From positions 310,001 through 374,000 of the forward strand of contig JAODTK010005221.1 in the NCBI GenBank assembly GCA_026419785.1: DNA of 64,000 bases, in the 5' to 3' direction. Below, in pieces: positions 49,134-60,560 of the stretch. The notes under the pieces are model-generated. The model was not told the DNA's origin. It saw nothing but the letters and a program-made list of their open reading frames with translations, and did no database searches. How positions within the stretch are numbered: position 1 is the first letter of the stretch; every line of letters starts with the position of its first letter. This stretch comes from Sclerodactyla briareus (taxonomy: Eukaryota > Echinodermata > Holothuroidea > Dendrochirotida > Sclerodactylidae). A program made the position numbers and the translations under genes.

Positions 49134-50059
49134 TAGGGCTCGAAACAAATGCGCGATCGCAGTTTTTGCGGCGCAAATTGCCTTTTTTGCGAATCATTGC
49201 GTTTTCTGGTGAATGTGGGTTCTCGAGAAAAAAAAACATGAAATGAAAATAATGATGTTCATTTTTGGGGAACACAATCAACAATTTTGTGTTATATGAT
49301 TATATCAGATGAATTGCTCTGTTTCACTACAACATATATGAAATATCGTCCGAATTCAAAGCCGATCCTCAATCCATTACAAATATTGTCGCGCACATAG
49401 CCCCGTTTCTCACGTCGATCCTAGGCCTAAGTCAGCCCAGCTATGTAAGCATGTAAAGCATTCGATCGCTTGTGCTGATGCCGAGTCCGCAACACATGTG
49501 ACGAGGCATGTTCTAGTTATTATTAAAACATCCTTTTGGCCATTCGGTCTGTAAATTCTACGGGACACTCAAAATAGGGCTAGCGCCTGGCGGTATGGAA
49601 AAGTTTGATATGTTGGACCATCACGAAACGTCTGTCACATGTGTAAATAAAACCATCATTAACACGAGAGGGGAAAGGTGAATGTGAGCAATTTGTAAAT
49701 AGCTTTTGGAACCAACGATAGTTAGCTAACTTAGGCGTTCTGCTGACTGAAATCTAAAACGAACGAAATGGGAGTTGAATAAGTCAAAGGATAGGCCATT
49801 TTCAAGCAGTAATTGTTGGTATTATTTTTCTCTGCTAAATAGAACATAAAACAACAATTAGTATTATTCCTTTTCATCATGTTTTTTATCACTTAGTTTA
49901 GCAAACAAATGGCATGATTGGCGGACAGTTTTGCCATGATAATTCTTACAATACCGTATTTGTATTAATTGCGATTAGGATCGCCTTTTTTTTTTCTTTT
50001 TTTTTCAAAGTGCGATGCCGTTTTTTTGGTCCCCAAAATTGCGCATTTGTCCGAGCCTA
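49134..50059. mobile_element. Non-autonomous hAT-like DNA transposon
   Basis: The left end reads TAGGGCTCGAAACAAATGCG; the right end, reversed, reads TAGGCTCGGACAAATGCGCA. These are imperfect terminal inverted repeats with the YARNG-like start of hAT elements. There is no transposase ORF in 926 bp. The 8-bp flanks (GGTATATA and GGATATTA) are similar but not identical, so the target-site duplication is uncertain. Confidence 0.55.
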
Positions 50060-50830
50060 GGATATTATAGAGCCACATGTAAAATTGTATTGAGATTAAA
50101 TGGCCTACTTTATTTCCTGTAATACCTGTGTTGCAGGTATCAAAACTTATCAATGTTATTTTCAGATTTCTAAGTGAAGGTCGAAGATGTACTTGTTCTA
50201 ATTTAGGTAATTTGTGAGGTACATAGATCATAAACTTTTAGAATGCCTAATATAAGCACTATTTTCATTTTCCTTCCTTGCAGAATCAGATTGATATTCA
50301 ACAAACAAATGCGAGATCAGGACTATAAATATAAGCTTTATTCTTGTATTCTCCTGCATGGGTTGGATTGCAGGTAAATTGGAACATTAAATTTTACAAT
50401 TCAGCGTTGTTTTACACTTTATTATAAGAAATACACTATGTAGAAATCCTCCCGACGCTAAACAGAAGCCAGATGGGGGAAGAGAATATGTTTATTCAGA
50501 CTTGGCCTCTAAGCCACCAGAATGGCTTCTCACAGCTGTTTGACATGAAGAATATCCAGAATGTTGAGAGCAACAACTGGCATTTATGTTTCATTCTCAA
50601 CCAAATGCTTCAGTTCAGGGCACAACGAACCAACGGTTGCATTCCATGCTCTAATGCCTATGCGGTGCACCAGACATGACAGCTGTAGGTTCCGAGACTT
50701 GCATATAAACCACCCGAATATGAACAATTTGCAACACTGAGACTACCCCTTTTGGCCTGTTCCTTTTCAGCATATCATTTTGTCAAGATGTCATCTCGAA
50801 TGACTGAGTTTCCTCAGTTGACAGGTTGAC
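50060..50830 (-). other. Intron-like stretch
   Basis: No exon or repeat recognised. The plus ORF at 50473-50679 is short and unsupported. Confidence 0.3.
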
Positions 50831-51012
50831 CTGTCGATCTTCTCAACCACCGGGTAGCACCCAGGAATCTGGGGCTGCTGTTCATGATGGTGTTGCTCTC
50901 CAAGAGGACGTCACTGTCCAGTCTTTCATCTCTGCCTTGCCTGCTCAGCTGCTGCTTCCAACTCAAGCTTGTGCCTCCGCTCCGTCTCCAGCTCACGGAC
51001 GATCTCTTCTTG
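50831..51012 (-). CDS. Coiled-coil exon of the spectrin-repeat gene
   Basis: On the minus strand a pyrimidine-rich tract ends at the acceptor AAATGAAG, followed by an open phase-0 frame: QEEIVRELETERRHKLELEA, AAEQARQR. After one-base shifts come DERLDSDVLL and GEQHHHEQQPQIPGCYPVVE, KIDR. The first part is a strong, highly charged alpha-helix or coiled coil; the second is a His/Gln/Pro-rich linker. The upstream exon at 56849 ends in phase 0 (RWEDICQKIK), so the two join in frame as a long helix C. The donor is weak (CGACAG|GTCAAC). Rod interruptions of this kind resemble hinge segments in dystrophin-type proteins; a different coiled-coil gene cannot be excluded. Confidence 0.5.
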
Positions 51013-51249
51013 CTTCATTTGTTGGTTCGAACAAAGTGAAATGAGAAGGAATCTTTAAACATTCATTTCCACAAGATAAATTTCTGCGCCCTATGTTGAT
51101 AGGAGGAAATTTTGTCATTGAGTCTCCCCGAATCGTCTTGACTTTGTGGCAAGAGATAGACCTGCTTTTGGTTGACAACGTTTTGAGCTCATCACTGACA
51201 AGTAAAAGTGAATCATTCTGTCAATCATAGTTTTCTAATCAACACCAGC

Positions 51250-51624
51250 TTTTTTTTTTTTTTTTTTTTAACCATCACTGCCCGGACAAAGGACCCTACC
51301 ATACGAGGACCCGCAAGGTGGCGGACCTTGATATATCGTCACGAATTGTCAGCGCGAACCCTCACCAGTACACCTGAACAAGGGCGATGCCCTCTTTTGT
51401 CGGTAATTAATTGAAGGAGGGGGTACTTACACCCCCACGGCAACTAATTCACGATTGCCCCCCACATTTTTGCCCTGTTCCTATCATCCCTCAATGCTGA
51501 GCAGCCAAGCGAGAAGGCAACAGGTCCCATTTTTAAAGTCTTTGGTATGACCCTACTGGGATTCGCTCCCCGGCCCTACCGGTGGAAGCGGACGCTCTAC
51601 CACGTGGCACCATACCACTCGGTA
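51250..51624 (-). mobile_element. tRNA-derived SINE, second copy
   Basis: It has the same layout as the copy at 38785: a poly-T start on plus (51250-51269), then CCGGACAAAGGACCCTACC, the shared body (AAGGAGGGGGTACTTACAC; TTTTTAAAGTCTTTGGTATG) and the tRNA-like head ending CCACTCGGTA. The inverted-repeat stem is partly mutated and several bases are missing relative to the first copy. Confidence 0.8.
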
Positions 51625-51904
51625 AACTTGCACCTTGGTCCCATCGCAAACTCAGAGTCTCATTCTCCTACACTGGCTTGATTTAAAAATTATTTATCAT
51701 TCTCTCCCTCTCCCCGTTACCACAACTTTGTAATGACAGGGTGTTCCTATAACGCACTGTCATATGTCACGGACATGTCTTGTAACAACTAAACTTAGAC
51801 AACAGCAATAAATATACCAAGCTCACATTTTTAATATTATTGAAAGGTTTGTGATCTTATATGGATTTCAGAGGGCCAAGCTACTCTCCAGATACTCATG
51901 AGTA

Positions 51905-52945
51905 ATAAAAATGTACAAGGCGATCGCCAAAATGTCTCGCCGGGGTTGCACTTCGTGGTCGTATATTCAACTACAAACCAACCAACTAGTTCATGCAGAC
52001 CATCTTCGTCAAACGAACATCACATATTTTCACAGAGAACCATCCCCAGTAAAATATAGGAAAGAAACATCTAGAGTAATTTTTCTTCAATCACTAATCA
52101 CAATGGTTGGGTAAGATAGGGTTTGCTTGTGGGCAGCTTATAACATCAATAAAACTGTCACAGGAGCTATGTTTACTCGTTCCTCAGTGCTTCATTCTAA
52201 CAGGAGCTATTATATGATGGAATTCCAATCAAATTCCTGAACATCCAACACAACAGATCCATAAAATGTTAACAGACTATACCTACTGAGTTTTGCAAAT
52301 TCTTACCAAGTTGGGAAACATTTGAATAAATTATGCAAATTAGGCACATACAATGACCTCTAATAACCCCAGCTGTACTTTTTTAAATGATCAGGATCAA
52401 GGTGGATCCAGCTACCAGTTTTGTGGGAATCCAACAAACTTTCAAAAATTGCATCAATTATGCACATTTGAAACATTAAATGACCTCCAATGACCCCGAC
52501 TTCACTTTTAAATTTCCTCAGGAACCATGGTAGAAGACCCACATCCACCAAGTTTCGTAAAAATCTGACAAACTGGAAAAATTAGACCACCTAATTAGCA
52601 TATTTTAGGCTGAAAACTATTCAGAAAAAAAATCCATCTACCTTCATCCATGCCTACAATGTCAACTACATCACTGTAGCATAGACGGTTCTTGTGTAAT
52701 CTGCTACGACTTAAAAACAATATATTACTGAAACACTAATTACCCAACTTAATGACTTGCCTACCACCCAAAATCTAATCAGATTCCGTGACACCCAGCC
52801 CCTGTGCTACACACAAAATTTTTGACATACGGCCTCATGGTTTGTGAGAAATCCTGCTAAAACAAAAAGTGTGACACACACACCACATGCCAGAGCGACC
52901 AATAAGTCTCTACCTGAATTTCATTCAGGCAAACAATAGTCAAAT
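51905..52945 (+). repeat. Modular 'TGCAAATTAG' repeat, copy D (full length)
   Basis: It begins AAGGCGATCGCCAAAATGTC, the same head as copy C. It has three or four modules with TTATGCAAATTAGGCACAT and AATGACCTC phrases, then the common tail (ATCTAATCAGATT, CACACACACC, AAGTCTCTACCTGAA). Copies C and D together define the ends of the family. Confidence 0.7.
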
Positions 52946-54659
52946 TTATTCTATTTCCATTGGTTCAGAAAAGCTGATTTAGGCTCAACAAGGATCCGGA
53001 CTGTATGTTTGTAGATCAGCATTTTGCTCCTCTTCTTGACTATTGTTCTCATGCAGGGGTGTAACGAATTTCCACCTGCTCCTTAGAATGCTGAAGGACA
53101 ATCAGTGAAGTTGAGTGAATCACTGGGGGTCCCATCACCAACCATCAACTTTTTTTGGGTCTCCATACATAACCTCCTCTTGTCGTACAAAACGTTGCTT
53201 AAAACTACTTTTCACCCCACTCCACAACTTGCTTTGGGGCCTCAACTTTCAACAAGTGCATGATTGCACCCTTGCCTGTTGCATGTTTTCATCTAGACTA
53301 TGCGTACTTGTGTAACTGCAAAATGGCCTGCGTATTCCTCCATCATGACTCTGCATCATGAGTTTATTCTCTTTTCTTGGCATCCCTTTAATGCACCTGT
53401 ATCAAAATGTCAAAATGCTTTCCAGCCCTCTCTGCCGAACCATTACCAGTTCATAATTTCCTGTCTACATATCACTCACCATATTTGCAGAAATTGTTAA
53501 CTTTTATATTGTTTCCAACTGGGTCCTATAGCATTGCATCCCATGTTGACTGCATTCACTGCAATTCGGTCCACGGTGGGTTGTGAGTTATCACACTCCT
53601 CCAAACAAAAATAATAAAAGCGGGAAAATCAACCATCTGAGAGAATAATTTTAATTTTGCTTGAAGCTTCAATTTTCCTTTGGCCTCAATCTCCTGCACA
53701 TCCCAGTAGCAATGTAATTGACTTTAGCTCACTGGGGACCTCATGGCAAATTCTTATCCTTCTTTAGTTTTCGTAAATCTTATCATTGGATCAGGCTGTA
53801 TATTGATCAACAGATCACTATTGACTGTGGCATGCACTCATCTCATTGCTAATAAAGTTGGGCATTACATTACAGAAAGGAACTGTCCCATTGACTTATC
53901 ATGGCACTCGGATTCTCATCATACATTTCTGTGCTGGATTCACATGCAAACTTTGGGTGGGGGGTTTTATCCTAAACCAGAAATAGCTTTATCATCCTTT
54001 AATTGGATTCCTGGGCAAACCGTAGCCGAGCTCACACTTATGCCACCCAGGCAAAGTTGGACAACTGCAGGCTCGAAACTACTGATGAGAAATGGAAACT
54101 GTATCTATAGGTCCAAACCCCATTTCAATACCCTGTTCTATGTGGAGTTATTGGTCTCAAAGTTTTGGTCAATTATGCGGGGAAATTTTCATCTTGGACT
54201 TCTTTCGAATCAATCAATATCAACAATACTGTCTTCAGTCCAGTGGTTCTCATGAATATTTGAAGAACTGAAACTTTCTTTTCTCTCTCCCTTCATCTCT
54301 AGATGGATGTCTCTTTACATGGGTCAACACCATTCACATTCTTCACATCTTCTGACATCCAAAGTAACTAGTTCAAACTACCAGCTTGGCACCTAATGGT
54401 CACTCATGTCCGTTTCCGTTGTAGGGTCTTACTCATTCAAGGTGGCATCATTCCATGGTTGATACTTGTCTGAAACTAACCTCTTCCATTCTCACTCAGC
54501 AAAGAGTGTTTGTGGCTGAATTATTCAAGATGCTTGAAGCATGAAATACTGAGGATTCCTTATTCCCACTCTATGCTGTGCTCTTGAGCAAAGCACCTTT
54601 TTTTCCTTGTGTCCGCTACCAGTTAGGCAGCTGGAGGATCTTGTCAAAATGCACCTTTC
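52946..54659. other. Non-coding stretch apart from a 170-codon ORF
   Basis: Besides the ORF at 53743-54255, a minus-strand donor-like CAAATATG|GTGAGTGAT near 53480 follows a short helical-looking frame, but the exon cannot be closed without several indels. Nothing else seen. Confidence 0.25.
53743..54255 (+). CDS. Longest ORF of the window, 170 codons, unknown
   Basis: The longest uninterrupted frame here, starting MANSYPSLVFVNLIIGSG. It has a hydrophobic start and no recognised domain. There is no clear splice pattern or promoter. On a rough stop-frequency estimate, about half a frame this long is expected by chance in the window. The complementary strand holds AGTCAATGGGA-like sequence also seen near 39.77 kb and, in a variant form, near 27.68 kb, which hints at an old repeat rather than a gene. 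Confidence 0.2.
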   Translation: MANSYPSLVFVNLIIGSGCILINRSLLTVACTHLIANKVGHYITERNCPIDLSWHSDSHHTFLCWIHMQTLGGGFYPKPEIALSSFNWIPGQTVAELTLMPPRQSWTTAGSKLLMRNGNCIYRSKPHFNTLFYVELLVSKFWSIMRGNFHLGLLSNQSISTILSSVQWFS

Positions 54660-54976
54660 CTTTTTTTTATGATATACTCTCCAAGCACACAGAGGATCAA
54701 ACCTATTCAGCAGTGCCACCCAGCAGGGTGCATGCAACCTTGGATATTGCCTGATATTGTCAGCTGCGAAGCCTTCACCTATAACAATAAGGCAATGCCT
54801 CTTTGGCAGAAACTCAACTTGCATATTGCCTACCCCTCATTTGTCCCTGCTCCAACCTTGTGCTGAGTCAATCAGCAAGTACCATTTATTAGGTCTCTGG
54901 TAGACCTGACTGGGATTCAAACCCTGATCTTCCGGGTGGAAGGCCGACGCTCGACCATGCAATTGGTGCACTCGGT
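54660..54976 (-). mobile_element. tRNA-derived SINE, diverged copy
   Basis: It starts with a T run on plus, shares GAAGCCTTCACC, GGCAATGCCTCTTT, TTGCCTACCCC and GACCTGACTGGGATTCAAAC with the other two copies and ends CACTCGGTAA. The shorter poly-T and greater divergence suggest an older insertion. Confidence 0.7.
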
Positions 54977-55148
54977 AAAGATAACCTGGGCCTTGCATAG
55001 ATTTGATCCATTCCCTAGCAAGTATATTAAGATTCATTTCAAAGATTCCACATTCATTCTGGTAGGAGCATATATACAAATGCAAAACACTCAAATCCAG
55101 CCCAGCGTTTATTAGAACATTGATCCGGGGAACTAGCACATTGTATGA

Positions 55149-55313
55149 ATAGATATGCATATGTCAAAGGCACATCGTATGGATAGATATGCATACGTCA
55201 AAGGCACATTGTATGAATAGATATGCATATGTCAAAGGCACATTGTATGAATAGATATGCATATGTCAAAGGCACATTGTATGAATAGATATGCATATGT
55301 CAAAGGCACATTT
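55149..55313 (+). repeat. 34-bp minisatellite, 5 copies
   Basis: The unit is ATAGATATGCATATGTCAAA then GGCACATTGTATGA, with copies at 55149, 55183, 55217, 55251 and 55285. It contains the palindrome ATATGCATAT. The first copy has CATCGTATGG; the second has GCATACGTC. Confidence 0.95.
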
Positions 55314-55429
55314 TACCAACAAAACCAATGGGGGCAGAAAAGCATCTACTCTTAACTTTTGAAAGAACATCATCATTTAATGTAAATCAAGGGGTCATTT
55401 TTTCGTTTGTTTGATCATCAAAGATAATA

Positions 55430-56525
55430 ACAAGAGCACCAATGGTGCTGTAGCTCAAACCGCACAAATATACCATGACGACTGTAGAATTATGTGGTAA
55501 TGTTCAAGATAAGGAGGCCAAGAAGGCAGTTTCAAGCATTCCTATTGTGCCCATGTAACAACCTTTGACACTGATCTTCAGATGGCCAAAAATGTCTTAG
55601 GTCAATGAACATTGTTCTCACTTTTATCAACATCCAGTGAAGAATGCCCAATTGAGCAAACGGTAATTTCACCAATGCCTATTGACCTCTGACCTTGACC
55701 TTCACAGTCATCCATCCCATTCTTGAAATAACGGTTTTGCTTCTCTTCATCAGATGTTACTGTTTCATTCTAACGACACATTGATGTTTTGCGTGTCACA
55801 ATCTGGCAAACCCTAGGTCCCACATGACCTCCATCCAGCAGTTCGTAAACACTCCTGATGGACCACTAACCGAAAGTCATTACATGTAACTTTGAAGAAA
55901 ATCAATTGGATTTTGTGGGAGGAGTTGCATTTCGAGTACCATTTTGTGAAATTTCATAGAATGGGCCCTCGGGCACAAGTGGGACCTTGGAACGAAAATA
56001 CCTGAATACCCCAAAAGGGCCCACACTATGCCTTGGGTCCCAAGTCCTGGGCACTCTGAAGTACACTATAGACCACCATTATGACCGGACATCAGCATGG
56101 TACAACTAGATTTGTAGGGGATACAAGTTTTAACAGTATTTTATATAATTGTCCCTAGCCAAAATTCTTGTACAACCCCTATGGCCAATCTACCCAAAGA
56201 CCATTACATGTAACTTTGAAGAAAATCAATTGAAGCTTGTGGGAGGAAGGAGATGCATCCCAAGCATCATTGTGTGAAATATAGAAAAAGGGCCCTCGGG
56301 CCCAAGTCGGACCTTGGAACAAAAAATCCTGAACACCACAAAGGCACGGCTTTTAGACCATCACTATGACGGAACATCAGCACTGTGCCACTTAATTTGT
56401 AGGAGATACAATGTTTTGCAGTGCTTGAAATAATGGGCCCTTTGGCCCCAACTGGGCCCCGGGCCCAGAATTCCTGAACCCCCAATGGCCTCTACTCAAG
56501 GAACACTACCGGTACTTTGAAGAAA
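55430..56525 (+). repeat. GGGCCC-type dispersed repeat, copy 3
   Basis: It begins ACAAGAGCACCAATGGTGCT and contains two successive modules (near 55900 and 56228, about 325 bp apart) with the same phrases as copy 1. It runs directly into a (CAGA)n(TAGA)n microsatellite, as copy 2 does in degraded form, which suggests the microsatellite is the element's 3' end. Confidence 0.75.
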
Positions 56526-56527
56526 AC

Positions 56528-56575
<48 letters not shown>

Positions 56576-56578
56576 TAT

Positions 56579-56650
<72 letters not shown>

Positions 56651-56651
56651 T
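56526..56651. repeat. (CAGA)n followed by (TAGA)n microsatellite
   Basis: About 12 CAGA units are followed without a break by about 18 TAGA units, at the end of the GGGCCC-type repeat. Confidence 0.95.
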
Positions 56652-56848
56652 TAATTAGAGTGCATGGGCATCACAATAGCTCAACCAGCATAGCTGGTTT
56701 GAGCTAAAAATTTCAACAAAATTCTGTTTTGGAGCGAAGTCTGATTTTCTTTTTCTTTCAAAGTTGGTAAAAAATGCATGTGCACTTTTATCCGGATATT
56801 AGCTTCCATTAAAATGCTCATGTCAATCTTTCCACAAAGTGGTTTTAC

Positions 56849-57008
56849 CTTGATTTTCTGGCAGATGTCCTCCCATCGCTGGTTTAGGGCTTCAGGTCTG
56901 GCCTCGGCTGATCTCCGGCAATCCCCTCCCTGCTCCATTCAACTCATGGCCCGTTCTCAAAAAGAACATCCTCCACCTCGGGCAAGTCACGTACTCCTCC
57001 TGCAGATG
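56849..57008 (-). CDS. Spectrin-repeat gene, exon with helix-C Trp motif
   Basis: 160 bp on the minus strand. The acceptor is excellent (CTCACTATTTTTCCAG) and the donor usable (ATCAAG|GTAAAA). It reads SAGGVRDLPEVEDVLFENGP. After a small shift near 56945 it reads EQGGDCRRSAEARPEALNQR followed by WEDICQKIK. The sequence LNQRW followed by ED.C..I is a hallmark of spectrin-repeat helix C, and the part before it matches the helix B end plus loop. The first phase requires one base from the previous exon, while the 60561 exon leaves two, so at least one more exon probably lies between 57 and 60.5 kb; I did not find it. Family: rod domain of a dystrophin/spectrin-type cytoskeletal protein. Confidence 0.7.
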
Positions 57009-57311
57009 CTGGAAAAATAGTGAGAGAGACCTGACTTTGCATCTTATTGTAATGCACTTTCACAAATGCACTGAGGCGCTTTACAGATTTTACTCTGAAT
57101 ATGTATATGATATCACTCAAGCAATCTCCCAATACGTTTTCACCTGCCAGTACCGTGTGGGATGTACTCACAGATCCAATTTAGCACCGGTGTGGGGCAG
57201 AAGAATTCGCTTGCCCCAAGGACATAGTAGGAAGCCACTCCACCTTCACAGGTTCAAATTTCAAACTAATTCTCTCTCCCCAGCTAAGCTGATTTTCAAT
57301 GGTGAGGGATG

Positions 57312-57490
57312 GCCCTATTGTTAAACTGATGGGAGTGAAAGCATTGGTAACCTGAAGGGTGGTGGCTTGTTAAACTGGAAGGAATGGTGGCATTGTTAAA
57401 CTGGAATGGATGGTGGCATTGTTAAACTGGAAAAGATCGTGCAGTGTTAACCTGGAAGGATTGCACCTTGTCCAACTGGAAGGATTTTTG
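57312..57490 (+). repeat. Minisatellite of about 27 bp, roughly 6 diverged copies
   Basis: Units share GTTAAACTGGAA, then GGATGGTGGCATT. The outer copies are diverged (GTAACCTGAAGG; GTCCAACTGGAAGG). Confidence 0.75.
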
Positions 57491-57769
57491 TTCTCTATTC
57501 CAATAATTGATGCTCAACACGCGAATGATAGATATAGGCTTCCGTGGAGTCCATTCAGCACGAGTATCCTCAAAGCCCTCATCCCATATCATTCCATACT
57601 TTGTGGGGGTCTGCCCACTGACTACCTTATCGTGAATTGAAGCCTTCCAGCAACTCCTAGGCTACGAGAATAATGTCTGTTCAAGTAACCCTAGCCATGT
57701 GACCCAGCATTCCTCCATCCCACTACTCCGACCAGGACAGCTTCATAATAGATCCCCCACACACTGTAG

Positions 57770-59060
57770 TGTTTGTTGATATTATGGTTTCGGGGGTGTA
57801 GCCGCCGTCTCCGCTGGCCGCCCGCCGCTCTGGAAACTTTAGGCGTTTAGCGAGATAACTCTTTAAAAACAACGCTTTAATCCGATCGTCTGAAACCTTG
57901 GTACACATAGTCCGTCCTAGCGAATCTTGGTGAGTTTCGAAGTGGCAGCACTGCAAAAAAAAAAATGGTTGCTGGCCCTCTACTTTGCAAGGTTTGGAAC
58001 GACAAAACAGGTTGTTCCGAATTGCATGACATTGGTGGGTGGGTGGGGACCAAAAGATGGTCCGAAAAACATAACGATGATTTCAAGGTCCCGGGGGGGA
58101 GGTCAAATTCACGCGTTTTATAGTCGAGATTTTTCTGACTTCGTCATTTGAACGAAAACTTGGAGAATGTGAATTACAGTTGGTCTGGAACAACATGTAT
58201 GCATTACAAGTCAACCAGAGGTCAATTGGACATAACTTCAATGTGCTTCTCAAAAGATGTCAACAAAGGCCATTTCTCTTGGATATACACTTCGGCGGTT
58301 TACCCCCTCACATGTCAGTTCAATGCATTGAGTCTGCAGCACCATACAGCAGCACAATTGGTGTGATTCACATCCCCTGTGTGACAGTATAATGTCTTCA
58401 TATATCACCGTGGTTGTGTCGTCTCGGCTCTGCCGGAACTCTAGCCATCAGCACAATACCTCTTTAAACACTTTATCCTATTGATCCAAACTTGGTAAAA
58501 CGTACGTCCACCCTAACTCTTAAAATTTCATACAGTTCAAAAGGGACAAATCGCTGCATGTCTGCCGCCCTCTATTCGCAGGTTTAACACGAAAAAATGA
58601 AATTAGTCTGATTTACACAAAACTATGTGGGTGGGGACAAAAATTGTCCCGAAAAACATTGACCGATTTTTTCAAGGTCACCAGAAGATCTATTTTGTTC
58701 ATTTTGCAAAATAAGGTTATTCTGATTTGATGACACTTTGGTGGGGGGAAGGACAAATTTGTGTCCAAATTTGTGTATTTCGCGATTTTTCTAACTTTGT
58801 TCGATTTGGAGATAAAAATTGGTGCATGTGGACCTGTTTATTAGTCCTAAACAATACGAAAGTCATTTTAAGGGCACAGGAGTTCAATTTGCATAATCAA
58901 TGTTTATTCTTTAACTTGTCATATTTAAACAGAACTTGGAGGAGTGGACTACAGTTGGCCCTGAAACAACAGGTCCGTCATTCTCAAATTCACTGGTCAC
59001 ACTGGAGGTCATTTAGATGTATATGTGGTTCCGCTAACGAGGTCCAAAAAGGCCTTCCTG
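57770..59060 (+). repeat. 'GTGACTTGAAATTACC' repeat, copies 2 and 3
   Basis: It starts at the GC-rich block (TGTAGCCGCCGTCTCCGCTG) and continues with TTGGTACACATAGTCC, GGTGGGGACCAAAAGATGGT and TTTCAAGGTCCC. A second, diverged copy starts near 58417. Both end with the shared phrase ACAGTTGG...GGAACAACATG (58168) and ACAGTTGGCCCTGAAACAAC (58950). The 159-codon plus ORF at 58727-59206 lies mostly inside it and is not credited as a gene. Confidence 0.6.
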
Positions 59061-60560
59061 TGGGGAAGACCTGGCAGTTTACCTTTACCCGTCTGCCCTT
59101 GTCTAAGAATAGTTTGTATCTCTTTCCAAGTAGGCCCAGTGGATTGTTACTCCCCGCCCTTACAGCAGTGTTGGCAGTCAGATTCTTAAGAGCCCCTGAT
59201 CTTTAGTGTCCTATTCTGTATGTAGGAAATGTGTGGTCAAGGTAAATTCATCTCTTGAGTAGGACAATTTGCTGAAATGTTCTTACAAAGGCTATTATAC
59301 AGGTAATTGAGGATAGAGGACAGCACATCTTGTGCAGGTTTCTACATCTAATGTGACACACTACTGTTTTATTGTAGGCGCACCTACACGTCCTAATTGA
59401 AGTGATATGGTCACCATGGCAACTGTCATCATGAGAGACCGACCATTACATTATAATCGCTCACACATTGTGTAGGAGGGAGGCATTCCCTCTGACAACG
59501 AAAATACCACATTTATGACAACAATGACAACATCGTGTGCCACCACATCAATCGCATTACCTCTTTAAACCGTACATAACCAACTATCACTGAGAACGGT
59601 GATCTGTGTGCGGCCATGGATTGTTTATTTAGGGACAGCAATTCATACTAGATTATTTGTAGTCCAAACAACCAAAATTTGTCTATCAAGGAAATCAGAG
59701 GTCATTTTCGATGTGTGTGTATATTAGGAACCATGTACCATAGACTTGAGTGATGCTGGAATTCAAGGCCCGGGCCCATGAGAATCCGATGACAGGAATC
59801 AGAAGTCGTTTCCATGAGGCATGAGCTCAATTAGACCCAATAAAGTACCCAATGTGAATTGGGCAATTGCCAATGCAAGTCCCCCCCCCCCCCAAAAACA
59901 CACAGACAGGCACTTATCCCATTATACCTTTTGAGTGTGCAGGGCGCGTACCAAGAGATTTGTCTTGGGGGGGGGGGGGGGTTGAGATCGAACCCATGGG
60001 AAGTGCACCTCATAAATGGCCTCCCCTCCCTATTGGCGAATAATTACAAGAAGGGCCCCTAGATACATTCTGCTGCAATATTTGGTAGATAACATCTGCA
60101 AAACTTCTACTGACAAATCAAAAATCAGGTTTTGGGTTACATGTATTGATCCACTTGGCATGGGGTTTTTGACCCCAAATACCCCCACCCCATGCCCCGT
60201 GGGTATGCCACCGTGGATGTAACAGTCCCTAATACCCTGGTCCTTTCTCTTTACCGACATAACCTTTGGATTACCATACCACGTCATTAGGTTAAAACAA
60301 GTTACATTTCTTTTCTTTTTTTTCTTGAGTTATCGGTTTTGTATGGTTAGTTCATCTTCTCCAATGAGCAGTTGGGAAAGAGTTATTTGACTTAAGAGTG
60401 AATCATGTCTTTGAACTCTTTCCTAAAAGACTTGACACCGACAGTAGCGCTTATCCGATTAAGTGCACAACTCTAGACATCTATCCAGACTGTTGCTTTT
60501 TCCTCCTTATACCCCCTGTATGAAGCAACCTTTTATAGAGTCGACCTCCCTCCTTGGTAC
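59061..60560. other. Non-coding stretch
   Basis: C and G runs near 59881 and 59967 on plus. Short ORFs only. No exon was found here, although the phases of the flanking exons suggest that one is missing between 57 and 60.5 kb. Confidence 0.3.

Noticed and set aside
58727-59206. 159-codon plus-strand ORF
   Set aside because: Most of it lies within a dispersed repeat; no domain or splice support.
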